Part shown: positions 33,806-42,101 of the stretch, piece by piece | Layout of the letters: each line of letters begins with the position of its first letter | Position numbering within the stretch: the stretch's first letter is position 1 | Origin: Chitinophagales bacterium | GTDB taxonomy: Bacteria > Bacteroidota > Bacteroidia > Chitinophagales > CAIODY01 | Assembly (NCBI GenBank): GCA_947452995.1 | Contig: CANGEV010000004.1 | Coordinates: 92,355 to 156,354 of the forward strand | DNA length: 64,000 nucleotides | Direction of reading: 5' to 3' | The notes under the pieces: model-generated | What the model was told of the DNA's origin: nothing | The model's database searches: none | Seen by the model: only the letters and a program-made list of their open reading frames with translations | Program-made: the position numbers and the translations under genes

Positions 33806-36037
33806 TTAGAGTGAAATCAATCCCAGCTCGGCAATAAGATTAATTAAATCGTCTTTAGTAAATGGTTTAGGCATAAAATAATGCATACCGGCATCTCTTG
33901 CTTTTGCGCGTTCCTCATCCGTCACTCCGGCTGTGAATGCTACTAGCGGGACATTACAGAACGATTCATAGGTCATAGACCGTATTTTTTGAGCAGCTGT
34001 TATTCCATCCATTTCAGGCATCCGCATATCCAAGAGCACAAAATCATACTTAAAGCGTTTAAGCATGCTGAGTACTTGCAAACCATTTTCAACAGATTCT
34101 ACCACAGCATTATGAAAATGACGAGAAATGACTTTTTTAATTAGAATTTGATTGAAAGGATTATCATCCGCGATTAAAACACGGAATGGCTCGAGGAACA
34201 CTTCGTTAGGTTCGAGGTAACGTGTAGGATTCTTTAAGAAATCGTCATTTTGAATCAAGTATGGAATAGTGAATGAGAAGGTAGTTCCTTGATTCATTTT
34301 ACTTTCCACGCCCATCGAGCCACCTTGTAATTCTACCAGCTGCTTAGATATCGCAAGACCTAATCCTGTTCCTCCGTAACGGAAGTTCGTTTCAATGGAT
34401 ACTTGTTTAAAGCGCTCAAAGAGTTCGACTATTTTTTCTTGACTGATACCAATGCCGGTGTCCTTAATTTTAAATTGTAAGGACATTTTATTGTCAGGCA
34501 AACTTAGTCCACTCACCTGAATATTAACAAACCCTTGTTCTGTAAACTTAATAGCATTACCCATCAAATTTACGATGATCTGATTCAAGCGGTAGGAATC
34601 CCCTATAAAGTGTGCGGGAAGACTTGAATCGATATTAACTGTTAATTGCAAATTCTTCTTTCCTGCTTCAAGCGAGAAGAGTTGTAGTACCTTTTTCAAC
34701 TCAGCTTCCAAGTTGAATCCTTCTTGTTTAAACTCAATTTTTCCTGCTTCGATTTTAGAATAGTCCAAAATTTCATTGATAATATGCAGGAGATTTTCTG
34801 AAGACTGCTTAATGGTATTAAGATAATTTCGCTCTTCTCCTTGAATGGAGACAGATTGCATTAAAAGGTCAGTAAATCCGATAATCGCATTCATTGGTGT
34901 ACGAATTTCATGACTCATATTAGAGAGGAAATTACTTTTGGAAAGTGCAGATTGTTCAGCAAGTTCTTTTTCACGCGTTATTTGCGAAAGCTGATTGGCA
35001 ATTTGCAGTTGTTGTATTTTGCCAACGCGTTCTTTATCTAGTAATTCTTCATTTAGTTTTCTGTATTGGGATAAGTGTTCGTAAGCTGCGGCATAGTCGC
35101 CTTCCGAAGCACAGAGTTCTGATAAGCTACTCAACAATTCCACTTGTGTTTGCTTCAAGCCGATTTTATCACTTTGCGCAAATGCGGTCAGCAAAAACTC
35201 CTTCGCTTCGGAATTATATCCTAAGCCGGCCGCAATTTTCGAACGCACGATATTGGATTGGATGGTGATATAGCTATTATCAACATCAAGTGCTTGTTCA
35301 TTTTGCAAAAGAAAATTATTCGCTTCTAAAAACTTTTGATTCTCACAAAAAATCTCACATTGAAATAATATTGAACGAGCAATAGAATATAAATCCCCTT
35401 TAGTACTAGCATAGTTTAAAGAATTACGAACAGAATCTAATGCGGCATTAAAGTCGCCAATGTATTTATAACAACTTGCCATGTTGTAATATGCAGTAAT
35501 GACAAGATCGATGTTTTTATCCTTATTTTTTGACTCCAATAATTTTTGAAATTCAATAATAGCATTATTAAAATCTTTCAAGTGAATATAGATTACGGCC
35601 ATATTATGTCGTAAAATATCCATTAATCCAAGTTCGCCAGACAATTCGGCAAAATGATAGGCATCGGAATAAAAGGCCATTGCTTTATCATAATCACCGA
35701 GTTTATCATAGACCATCCCTAAATTATTATTAATCTTTCCAGACATCGAAACATTGTCTGATTGATTAGCAATTTTTATTGCTGAGGTAAAATTGACAAT
35801 TGCCAATTCATAATTAGACAGATTGAGATACGCTAATCCAAGTATGTTTAAATAATATAAATGCCCTTGTGCATCACCTACAGAATTAGCAAGTAATTCA
35901 ATTTCTTCAGCAATTTTAATTGCCTCTTGAGGATTACTACGCACACTTTGAAAAGCACTTTTATATAGCTCTTCGATTTTGCTGCTCAAGCTATTAACCA
36001 GAAAAATAGAATGGATATCCTCGAAAGAAGTTGACAT
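33806..36037 (-). CDS. Soluble TPR hybrid histidine kinase with C-terminal receiver
   Basis: 743 residues with no membrane segment or signal peptide. Order: TPR repeats (about 1-335; LNILGLAYLNLSNYELAIVN and INNNLGMVYDKLGDYDKAM are clear), coiled coil (about 335-370), HisKA with the H box LSNMSHEIRTPMNAIIGF, HATPase_c with GGTGLGLAISKQL, and a receiver (about 615-743) with phospho-acceptor in FVLLDMRMPEMDG. The TPR part is a likely intracellular ligand- or protein-binding sensor, as in RRNPP peptide receptors. It is divergent from the repeat-peptide gene, sharing a 231-base promoter region. No output domain is fused, so it must pass phosphate to another protein. Confidence 0.9.
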   Translation of the reverse strand: MSTSFEDIHSIFLVNSLSSKIEELYKSAFQSVRSNPQEAIKIAEEIELLANSVGDAQGHLYYLNILGLAYLNLSNYELAIVNFTSAIKIANQSDNVSMSGKINNNLGMVYDKLGDYDKAMAFYSDAYHFAELSGELGLMDILRHNMAVIYIHLKDFNNAIIEFQKLLESKNKDKNIDLVITAYYNMASCYKYIGDFNAALDSVRNSLNYASTKGDLYSIARSILFQCEIFCENQKFLEANNFLLQNEQALDVDNSYITIQSNIVRSKIAAGLGYNSEAKEFLLTAFAQSDKIGLKQTQVELLSSLSELCASEGDYAAAYEHLSQYRKLNEELLDKERVGKIQQLQIANQLSQITREKELAEQSALSKSNFLSNMSHEIRTPMNAIIGFTDLLMQSVSIQGEERNYLNTIKQSSENLLHIINEILDYSKIEAGKIEFKQEGFNLEAELKKVLQLFSLEAGKKNLQLTVNIDSSLPAHFIGDSYRLNQIIVNLMGNAIKFTEQGFVNIQVSGLSLPDNKMSLQFKIKDTGIGISQEKIVELFERFKQVSIETNFRYGGTGLGLAISKQLVELQGGSMGVESKMNQGTTFSFTIPYLIQNDDFLKNPTRYLEPNEVFLEPFRVLIADDNPFNQILIKKVISRHFHNAVVESVENGLQVLSMLKRFKYDFVLLDMRMPEMDGITAAQKIRSMTYESFCNVPLVAFTAGVTDEERAKARDAGMHYFMPKPFTKDDLINLIAELGLISL

Positions 36038-36099
36038 GTGTAATATTTAATATTCTAAAATACTTAAAAAATAACCCTGTGAAAGGTTAATGTTATCCA

Positions 36100-36160
36100 A
36101 TTAACTACGAAAATTTACGTAGTTAATGACGTAAGTAGAAAAACGGATGAAAATACGTAG
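36100..36160. promoter_or_regulatory. Candidate operator: 28-base near-palindrome plus ACGTA half-sites
   Basis: ATTAACTACG and CGTAGTTAAT form perfect 10-base arms at 36100-36127, with one mismatched pair in the AT-rich centre. The half-site ACGTAG/ACGTAA recurs at 36117, 36129 and 36155. It lies 50-110 bases upstream of the peptide promoter and in the divergent region of the hybrid kinase. A regulator-binding function is inferred; there is no run of T to suggest a terminator. Confidence 0.45.
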
Positions 36161-36209
36161 GAAATCGGATTGTTTGTGAACTAAATGTGGATAAACCCGT
36201 GGATAAAAC

Positions 36210-36241
36210 TTGACTATCGCCTTATCAACATAGTATTTTTG
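36210..36241 (+). promoter_or_regulatory. Promoter of the repeat-peptide gene (TTG, 21-base spacer, TATTTTTG)
   Basis: TTG at 36210-36212 and TATTTTTG at 36234-36241 match both Bacteroidota sigma-A elements with the normal spacing. Transcription would begin near 36246, which excludes the in-frame upstream ATG at 36185 and supports the ATG at 36269. Confidence 0.7.
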
Positions 36242-36268
36242 AATAATAACCCTATAAAAATCAATAAC

Positions 36269-36490
36269 ATGCAAAACCACATCCCCAATGCCATGTTGAA
36301 AGTTTTATCTCCAGAACAAATGTCCACTATAAAGGGCGGTTTCGATAAAGCACAACTTGAAAACATGACCGCTGACGAATTAAGAGCATTTACGGATATC
36401 AACGATACTGTTGCTGCAGGCAAAATCGACATCAATGATACTGTCGCAGCAGGTAAAATATCATTTATTGATACAGTTGCAGCCTTTTAA
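36269..36490 (+). CDS. Double-glycine-leader peptide precursor with tandem 11-residue repeats
   Basis: 73 residues from the ATG at 36269. Residues 1-24 form a GG leader ending LSPEQMSTIKGG, the pattern cut by C39-peptidase ABC exporters. The predicted 49-residue product has a helical spacer (FDKAQLENMTADELRAFT, 25-42) and three tandem units: DINDTVAAGKI (43-53), an identical copy (54-64), and the C-terminal SFIDTVAAF (65-73). There is no cysteine, and no lanthipeptide, YcaO or ATP-grasp gene is nearby. It is followed by a hairpin and then a soluble TPR kinase with a LytTR regulator. I infer a signalling peptide; a modified peptide or bacteriocin is the alternative. Family not recognised. Confidence 0.7.
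   Translation: MQNHIPNAMLKVLSPEQMSTIKGGFDKAQLENMTADELRAFTDINDTVAAGKIDINDTVAAGKISFIDTVAAF
36395..36487 (+). repeat. In-frame 33-base tandem repeat (two full, one partial)
   Basis: Units at 36395-36427, 36428-36460 and 36461-36487. Units 1 and 2 encode the same 11 residues although six of the eleven codons differ, all silently. Unit 3 keeps I-D-T-V-A-A and ends in Phe before the stop. The protein is kept while the DNA has drifted. Confidence 0.9.
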
Positions 36491-36509
36491 AACAAACAAA
36501 TATAAATTC

Positions 36510-36540
36510 AAAAAAGCTCCTTATATTAAGGAGCTTTTTT
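36510..36540 (+). terminator. Hairpin: terminator of the peptide gene that also masks the kinase ribosome-binding site
   Basis: Perfect 14-bp stem AAAAAAGCTCCTTA/TAAGGAGCTTTTTT with loop TAT, 19 bases after the peptide stop and 4 bases before the kinase ATG. The right arm contains AAGGAG (36528-36533), 11 bases before the ATG. It could stop most transcripts after the peptide gene, and in readthrough RNA hide the kinase ribosome-binding site. Confidence 0.8.
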
Positions 36541-36544
36541 ATTT

Positions 36545-38305
36545 ATGACAAACGATATAAACATCAAAGAAGATATTGCTGAATTGATCAAAAAAATTCA
36601 GATTGAAAGCAACTACATTGCTAGAATAGATGCTTACAGGAATTCTGTTTTACAGCCCAAACTTCTAAACGATTTAAATACATCTGTTAAAATTATTGGA
36701 GCAATTTGGAAGTATGAAAAAAAATTAAATCAATCTACCGCACAACTTGAGTATGCTAAAAAAATCATACTATTAAATTTATCAATTTATTTGAAAGAAA
36801 TTGGTCAATTTGCCGCAGCCCAGAAAATACTCGAAAATCCAATATTTAACAATCAAGACACTACCCTAGAACCAACTCTTAACAATAATATAATTGCATC
36901 CCGCTTAATTAATCTTGGTGTCCTCTACATCGAAAAGCAAGATATTACAAAGGCATTAAGTATATTTTATCAGGCTGAAAATTTTGTTACAAAAACCACT
37001 TTAGTAAACCAAAGTTATTTGAGTTGTCTTGCTAAAATTAATCTAGGCAATATCTATTATAACATCAATAAAAATCAGTCACTAAAATATTTCAACTTAG
37101 CAGAGAAAATTGCCAATGAGTTAAATCAGGTCAATTTAAAACAAGTTTGTCTTATTAATATTGCCAATATTACTTTCGCCGAAGATTTGGAGTTTTCAAT
37201 AACTAAAATTGATGAGCTTAATGAATTATTCAAAACGCATCCTAACACAAAATTAAAAACTAAATCAGACCTTCTCAAGGCTGAAATTTTAATTAATAAA
37301 AAAATAGATTTAGAATTAGCGAAAGAACTATTAGATAATTCATACCAAGTATACCAAAAAAATCCTTCAATTTCAATTCTACTTAACTACCTGCGGATTT
37401 ATGGATTTTACTTTAAAGCAATAGAAAGTTGGGGGAATGCCTTAGACTTACATCTTAGTTACATTAAAACAGACAAAGAACATGGACCAAATTTCGGAAT
37501 CCTCCAAGTATTAAAATCCCTGAGTGAAATTTACGAGCAACAGGGAGATTATCAGAAGGCATTTGAGACGATGAAGCAAAAGGATGCCTTGCATGAGGAG
37601 TTGTTTGGAGAAGAGAAATTACGTCTCTTTAGAAATATTGAACAGCAGCAGGAAGAAATGTTACAGAAAGAGCGTGCGATGGAGCTAGAACAAAAAGTTC
37701 GTCAACTAGAACATGCGGCCTTACTTTCTCAGATGAATCCGCATTTTATTTTCAACTCGCTAAATACCCTTCAAAACCTAGTAATTGAAGGCAATGAAGA
37801 AGCTGCTATCAATTTTATCAGTGAATTCTCGACCTTGATGCGAGAAATGTTGAACAACGCAAAAGAAGAATTGATTCCACTAAAAAATGAAATCGAGTTC
37901 CTAAAACGCTATGTGCAACTTGAAGAAATTCGTTTTAATAATAAATTCAACTTCTCCGTCCTTATTGATGAGGTATTACCCAAACACTTGGTCAAGATAC
38001 CTGTCATGCTCATTCAACCACTTTTGGAAAATGCTATTCGGCATGGCCTAGCACCATCAAAGAATGACAAATCACTTGTTCTTGATGTGCGAAACGGCGG
38101 TCCATTCATTATCGTGGATGTAACAGACAATGGAATAGGATGGAAAGAAAACACCAACAAACAACATAAAAGTCATGCACTTGAAAATATACAGGAGCGA
38201 CTTAGCTTAATGCGCGCTCCTAACCATGAAAATGGTCGTATGGAAATCAAGTCTGATCTTTCAAAAGGAACCCAGATCACCTTATGGATACCCGTTCAGT
38301 TTTAA
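36545..38305 (+). CDS. Soluble TPR sensor histidine kinase, LytS-type (His_kinase PF06580 class)
   Basis: 586 residues, no membrane segment. The N-terminal part (about 1-345) is helical and TPR-like (LINLGVLYIEKQDITKALSIF, ISEIYEQQGDYQKAFETM-like). Then comes a coiled coil (about 350-390, EEMLQKERAMELEQKVRQLE), the His_kinase box with H400 in SQMNPHFIFNSLNTLQ, and HATPase_c (IQPLLENAIRHG, DNGIGW). LytS-family kinases are usually membrane proteins; here the sensor is cytosolic. It overlaps the regulator gene as TAATG. The first ~945 bases are far more AT-rich than the kinase half. The likely input is the peptide encoded just upstream; inferred. Confidence 0.9.
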   Translation: MTNDINIKEDIAELIKKIQIESNYIARIDAYRNSVLQPKLLNDLNTSVKIIGAIWKYEKKLNQSTAQLEYAKKIILLNLSIYLKEIGQFAAAQKILENPIFNNQDTTLEPTLNNNIIASRLINLGVLYIEKQDITKALSIFYQAENFVTKTTLVNQSYLSCLAKINLGNIYYNINKNQSLKYFNLAEKIANELNQVNLKQVCLINIANITFAEDLEFSITKIDELNELFKTHPNTKLKTKSDLLKAEILINKKIDLELAKELLDNSYQVYQKNPSISILLNYLRIYGFYFKAIESWGNALDLHLSYIKTDKEHGPNFGILQVLKSLSEIYEQQGDYQKAFETMKQKDALHEELFGEEKLRLFRNIEQQQEEMLQKERAMELEQKVRQLEHAALLSQMNPHFIFNSLNTLQNLVIEGNEEAAINFISEFSTLMREMLNNAKEELIPLKNEIEFLKRYVQLEEIRFNNKFNFSVLIDEVLPKHLVKIPVMLIQPLLENAIRHGLAPSKNDKSLVLDVRNGGPFIIVDVTDNGIGWKENTNKQHKSHALENIQERLSLMRAPNHENGRMEIKSDLSKGTQITLWIPVQF

Positions 38306-39060
38306 TGCCAATAACAGCTCTTATTGTTGATGACGAACAAAATGCGCAGTCGGTCATGAAACACCTACTGAATCGATATTGCACAAATGTTGAAATACTC
38401 GACTACGCAACAGACATCCATGAGGCTTATGAAAAAATAAATACGCTACAACCCGATGTCGTTTTTCTTGATATTACTATGCCTCCGCATGATAGTTTTG
38501 AACTGCTTCGTCTATTCAAACGTATTCCTTTTCAAATAATCTTTTGTACCGCACATTCTGAATACGCCATTCAAGCTATTAAATTCTCAGCGCTCGACTA
38601 CCTACTAAAACCTATAAAAGCCGATGAACTACAAATTGCTGTGCAACGCTTAGTTGAACGTAAAGAACAAGAAACACCCACTCAGTACCAATTACTAGCA
38701 GAACAGATCAAAAAAAACGAGCCTCCGCAAAAGCTATTTATTCATTCCATTCATGCGCATCAAATTATTGAGGTAAAAGACATCATTTATCTGGAAGCGA
38801 GTGGTAATTATACCGACTTCTATTTGCTAAATAATCGTAAAATTACGTCTAGCAAGCAGCTTGGCGAATATGAAGAATTATTATCTCAACACACTTTTTA
38901 CCGAACACATAAATCATTTTTGGTAAACCTACAGCATGTAATTTCCATTGCCAAAACAGATGGCACCTCTGTTATATTGCAAGAAGGTCATCAATGCCCT
39001 ATAGCATTTCGAAGGGTTGAGCTCTTTATGCAAACAATACAAGGTTTAGGATTACACTAA
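38305..39060 (+). CDS. LytTR-family response regulator
   Basis: 251 residues from the ATG at 38305, which overlaps the kinase stop (TAATG); an in-frame upstream ATG at 38284 is less likely. Receiver (about 4-120): DDE at 9-11, phospho-acceptor D56 in VVFLDITMP, T in FCTAH, K in LLKPIKA. LytTR DNA-binding domain (about 145-248) with IIYLEASGNYTDFY and FYRTHKSFLVNLQHV. LytTR regulators bind pairs of short repeats upstream of targets; the ACGTA half-sites at 36117-36160 are candidates. It is the output partner of the TPR kinase. Confidence 0.93.
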   Translation: MPITALIVDDEQNAQSVMKHLLNRYCTNVEILDYATDIHEAYEKINTLQPDVVFLDITMPPHDSFELLRLFKRIPFQIIFCTAHSEYAIQAIKFSALDYLLKPIKADELQIAVQRLVERKEQETPTQYQLLAEQIKKNEPPQKLFIHSIHAHQIIEVKDIIYLEASGNYTDFYLLNNRKITSSKQLGEYEELLSQHTFYRTHKSFLVNLQHVISIAKTDGTSVILQEGHQCPIAFRRVELFMQTIQGLGLH

Positions 39061-39075
39061 ATGCACCTTTTTTCT

Positions 39076-39083
39076 TAAATTCG
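39076..39083 (+). promoter_or_regulatory. -7 box of the lipoprotein-gene promoter (TAAATTCG)
   Basis: TAAATTCG fits TAnnTTCG, 17 bases before the ATG at 39101. Confidence 0.4.
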
Positions 39084-39100
39084 TTATCTAATTTACAACC

Positions 39101-39529
39101 ATGCGCCAACTTCTTTTACTCTCTTGTGCTATCCTGCTTTTAGGCTCCGCTTGTAGAAAAGCGATCGTTATGCCGAATGAAGAATCTAAGTTATTATTCG
39201 GTACATGGAGATGGGTTAAAACTGAATCAATTGGAGGCATTAATAATCCTTCTACCGCTGGTTATGAAGAGCGAATCACCTTCTCCGCAAGAGGAAAATT
39301 TGAACGATATCACAATTCCAACAAAACAGAAAAACTTAATTTCACTGTAGCGCAAGACTCTACTCTTTCGGGAAGCATGACAAACATAATCACATTTACT
39401 ACTAGTGGTTTTTTGAATAACAAAAACACGAACGACTTCGCCAAAGATTCCTATTCTTTTCTGCATGATACGATGGTATTGCAAGAAGAAACCATTGACG
39501 GAGCCGCTATTTATTACGTTCGTAATTAA
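39101..39529 (+). CDS. Small lipoprotein, lipocalin-like
   Basis: 142 residues. The signal peptide ends in the lipobox LGSAC, with C18 as the lipid-attachment residue. After it, LLFGTWRWVKTES resembles the start of lipocalin-like domains, with strands following (ERITFSARGKFERY). It is probably anchored in the outer or inner membrane. The ligand is unknown and the lipocalin match is by eye only. It is 5 bases before the TonB-dependent receptor gene and probably co-transcribed. Confidence 0.6.
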   Translation: MRQLLLLSCAILLLGSACRKAIVMPNEESKLLFGTWRWVKTESIGGINNPSTAGYEERITFSARGKFERYHNSNKTEKLNFTVAQDSTLSGSMTNIITFTTSGFLNNKNTNDFAKDSYSFLHDTMVLQEETIDGAAIYYVRN

Positions 39530-39534
39530 GCTGA

Positions 39535-42042
39535 ATGTACTTAATGCGTTATCCCTTCTTATTTTTAACACTTCTTCTATTTGCCTTCAGCACGCAAGCG
39601 CAATCAGGAAAATCCTCCTTGTTTGGACAAATCAAAGATGAAAACAAAAATCCAATCGAGTCTGTCTCCGTTGCTATTCTTAGTAAAGGAGAAGGGACAG
39701 TTTCTGGCACCGCTGGTTTGTATCTCCTAGAATATAGTAATCCCGACTCCGTTACGGTAGAAGTTTCCTGCATCGGATTTCGCACGCAACGCTTCAGAAT
39801 TCTATTAAAAGATAGTATTCACATTGAAAAGAATATTATTCTTAAAAGTTACTATCATCAATTTTCCGAAGCAACCATTTATGATCAACGCGATCGAATG
39901 GATGGCGTTAAACCAATCGACCCGCAAAAATTACGTGATATTCCAAATCCCTCTATGAATCTAGAAGCCATTCTTAAAACAATGGGAGCAGCTTCTAACA
40001 ACGAACTTAGCGCGCAATACAGTGTCAGAGGAGGAAATTATGATGAAAATCTAGTCTATGTAAATGACTTTGAAATATACAGACCTTTTCTAATTCGAAG
40101 TGGACAACAAGAAGGTCTTACCTTCGCAAACCCCGACATGGTGGGCAGTTTGAAATTTTCTGCTGGTGGATTTAGTGCACGTTATGGCGATAAAATGTCG
40201 TCTGTTTTAGATGTAGGCTATCGCACGCCAAAGCGCTTTGCATCTACCGTTACCACCGGCTTATTAGGCCAAGCCTTCACAATAGAAGGGATAAGTGAAC
40301 ACAAACGTTTCACCTATCTTATTGGCGTTCGTAACAAAACCAACAAATCATTATTAAATAGTCAGCCAACAAAAGGTCAATACCAACCTGTTTTTAACGA
40401 CGTTCAAGCCTTCTTCACCTATAGCATCTCAAAGAAAACAGAAGCTCAGTTACTGCTAAACGTGAACCAAAATAAATTCAAATTCATCCCCGAATCAGCG
40501 GTTAGCTCTTTTGGTTTGGTCAATCAAACCTTACGTCTAACAGTAGCCTTTGATGGGCAAGAGATCGATCGCTTCAACACGAATATGGCAGGGCTTTCTA
40601 TCCTTCATCGTCCAAATGCGAAAACAAAATTGAAATTCAGCGCTTCTGCCTTTCAAATGAATGAAAGCGAAAACTTCGATATCATAGGTCAGTACTATAT
40701 AGGGCAAGTTGAAACGGATGCAACAAAATCAAATTTCAACGCCATTAAGCAACAATTAGGCGTTGGCACCAATCACGACTTCGCAAGAAACGAACTGCAA
40801 GCACTAGTCGCCAACATTAACCATTTAGGAACCTATTATCACAATAACTTTTATTCCACACAATGGGGTCTAACACTTCAACACGAACAAATTCAAGACG
40901 CTGTCAAGGAATGGCATCGCACAGATTCGGCAGGCTATAACCTACCCTATTCTGACTTTCAAATCACGATGCAACGTTATTTAAAAAGCAGCATTGCCTT
41001 GAATAGCAATCGCATAAGCGGTTTTATCATGCAAAATTTCAGCTTTAACGACTCATCACGTTTTAAAGTCAATGCTGGCCTTCGCTTTAACTATTGGGAT
41101 TTAAACAAGCAGCTCGTTGTCAGTCCGCGTATACAAATCAACTATCGCCCGTATTGGAAGCGTGATGTATTATTTCGTTTAGGAGCAGGAGCCTATAATC
41201 AACCTCCGTTCTACAGAGAACTTCGCGATTTAGACGGAAAGGTACATCTCAACGTAAAAGCTCAAAAATCCTATCAAATTACCTTGAGTAGTGATTATCG
41301 CTTTTTATTATGGAACAGAAAATTCTCGCTAAATACAGAAGCCTACTATAAATATCTTACGGATGTCATTCCATACGAATTAGATAATGTTCGTATCCGT
41401 TATTTTGCAAGTAATAATGCAATTGGTCGTGTTGGAGGTATCGACATGCGATTGAATGGTTATTTTGTAAAAGATGCTGACTCCTGGATTTCTTTGAGCT
41501 GGATGAAAGCACAAGAAAACCTAACAGATGACTACGTTCTAGCAAAAATCAACACAAAAGGCGAACTTATTAATCCTCGATTAGATCCTTCCGAACAAGA
41601 CAAAACCGTTGCGAAGGACACCTTGCTATATGCAGGATGGATTCCCCGTCCGAGTGATCAACGCGTGAATGTAGGTCTATTTTTTTCTGATTACGTCCCT
41701 AATCATGAAAATTTGAAAGTATATGTGAATACCGTCTTCGGCACCGGCATGCCGTTCGGTCCACCAGATCACAATCGATACAAAGATACCTTACGCATCC
41801 CTTCCTATCGTAGAGTGGATATGGGTTTCTCTGCGCTATTGTTGGATGGAAAAAAGAAAGAAAAGAACCAATTTAACCACATCGAAAGTATTTGGCTAGG
41901 TTTGGATGTTTTTAATATTCTTGGCGTGAGCAATACCGTAAGTTATATATGGGTAAAAGACCTTTATAATACGGTATATGCGGTGCCCAATTACCTAACA
42001 GGACGAAGGATTAATTTACGTCTCACATTTAGGTTCCGTTAA
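39535..42042 (+). CDS. TonB-dependent outer-membrane receptor
   Basis: 835 residues (832 if the ATG at 39544 is used). A signal peptide (YPFLFLTLLLFAFSTQAQ) is followed by a carboxypeptidase-regulatory-like domain (about 25-110, GQIKDENKNPIESVSVAIL). A plug domain (about 130-225) has YSVRGGNYDENLVYVNDFEIY and the rest is a long beta-barrel ending in an aromatic/arginine tail (LTFRFR). It takes up a bound substrate across the outer membrane with TonB energy. No SusD partner follows, so it is a stand-alone receptor, probably for a siderophore, vitamin or other chelate. Substrate unknown. Confidence 0.92.
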   Translation: MYLMRYPFLFLTLLLFAFSTQAQSGKSSLFGQIKDENKNPIESVSVAILSKGEGTVSGTAGLYLLEYSNPDSVTVEVSCIGFRTQRFRILLKDSIHIEKNIILKSYYHQFSEATIYDQRDRMDGVKPIDPQKLRDIPNPSMNLEAILKTMGAASNNELSAQYSVRGGNYDENLVYVNDFEIYRPFLIRSGQQEGLTFANPDMVGSLKFSAGGFSARYGDKMSSVLDVGYRTPKRFASTVTTGLLGQAFTIEGISEHKRFTYLIGVRNKTNKSLLNSQPTKGQYQPVFNDVQAFFTYSISKKTEAQLLLNVNQNKFKFIPESAVSSFGLVNQTLRLTVAFDGQEIDRFNTNMAGLSILHRPNAKTKLKFSASAFQMNESENFDIIGQYYIGQVETDATKSNFNAIKQQLGVGTNHDFARNELQALVANINHLGTYYHNNFYSTQWGLTLQHEQIQDAVKEWHRTDSAGYNLPYSDFQITMQRYLKSSIALNSNRISGFIMQNFSFNDSSRFKVNAGLRFNYWDLNKQLVVSPRIQINYRPYWKRDVLFRLGAGAYNQPPFYRELRDLDGKVHLNVKAQKSYQITLSSDYRFLLWNRKFSLNTEAYYKYLTDVIPYELDNVRIRYFASNNAIGRVGGIDMRLNGYFVKDADSWISLSWMKAQENLTDDYVLAKINTKGELINPRLDPSEQDKTVAKDTLLYAGWIPRPSDQRVNVGLFFSDYVPNHENLKVYVNTVFGTGMPFGPPDHNRYKDTLRIPSYRRVDMGFSALLLDGKKKEKNQFNHIESIWLGLDVFNILGVSNTVSYIWVKDLYNTVYAVPNYLTGRRINLRLTFRFR

Positions 42043-42101
42043 CAGACGTATGTGCATGATGAATATGAAAATATTCGTCATTTCTATTAATTTTAAAGTG
42101 T

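Noticed and set aside
36185..36268. Extended start of the repeat-peptide gene giving 101 residues
   Set aside because: The extension contains the whole consensus promoter (36210-36241), and the ATG at 36269 gives a normal-length GG leader.
36395..36487. Direct repeats as a CRISPR-like array or microsatellite
   Set aside because: The units are in frame, adjoin without spacers, and differ at silent sites only, so they are a protein repeat.
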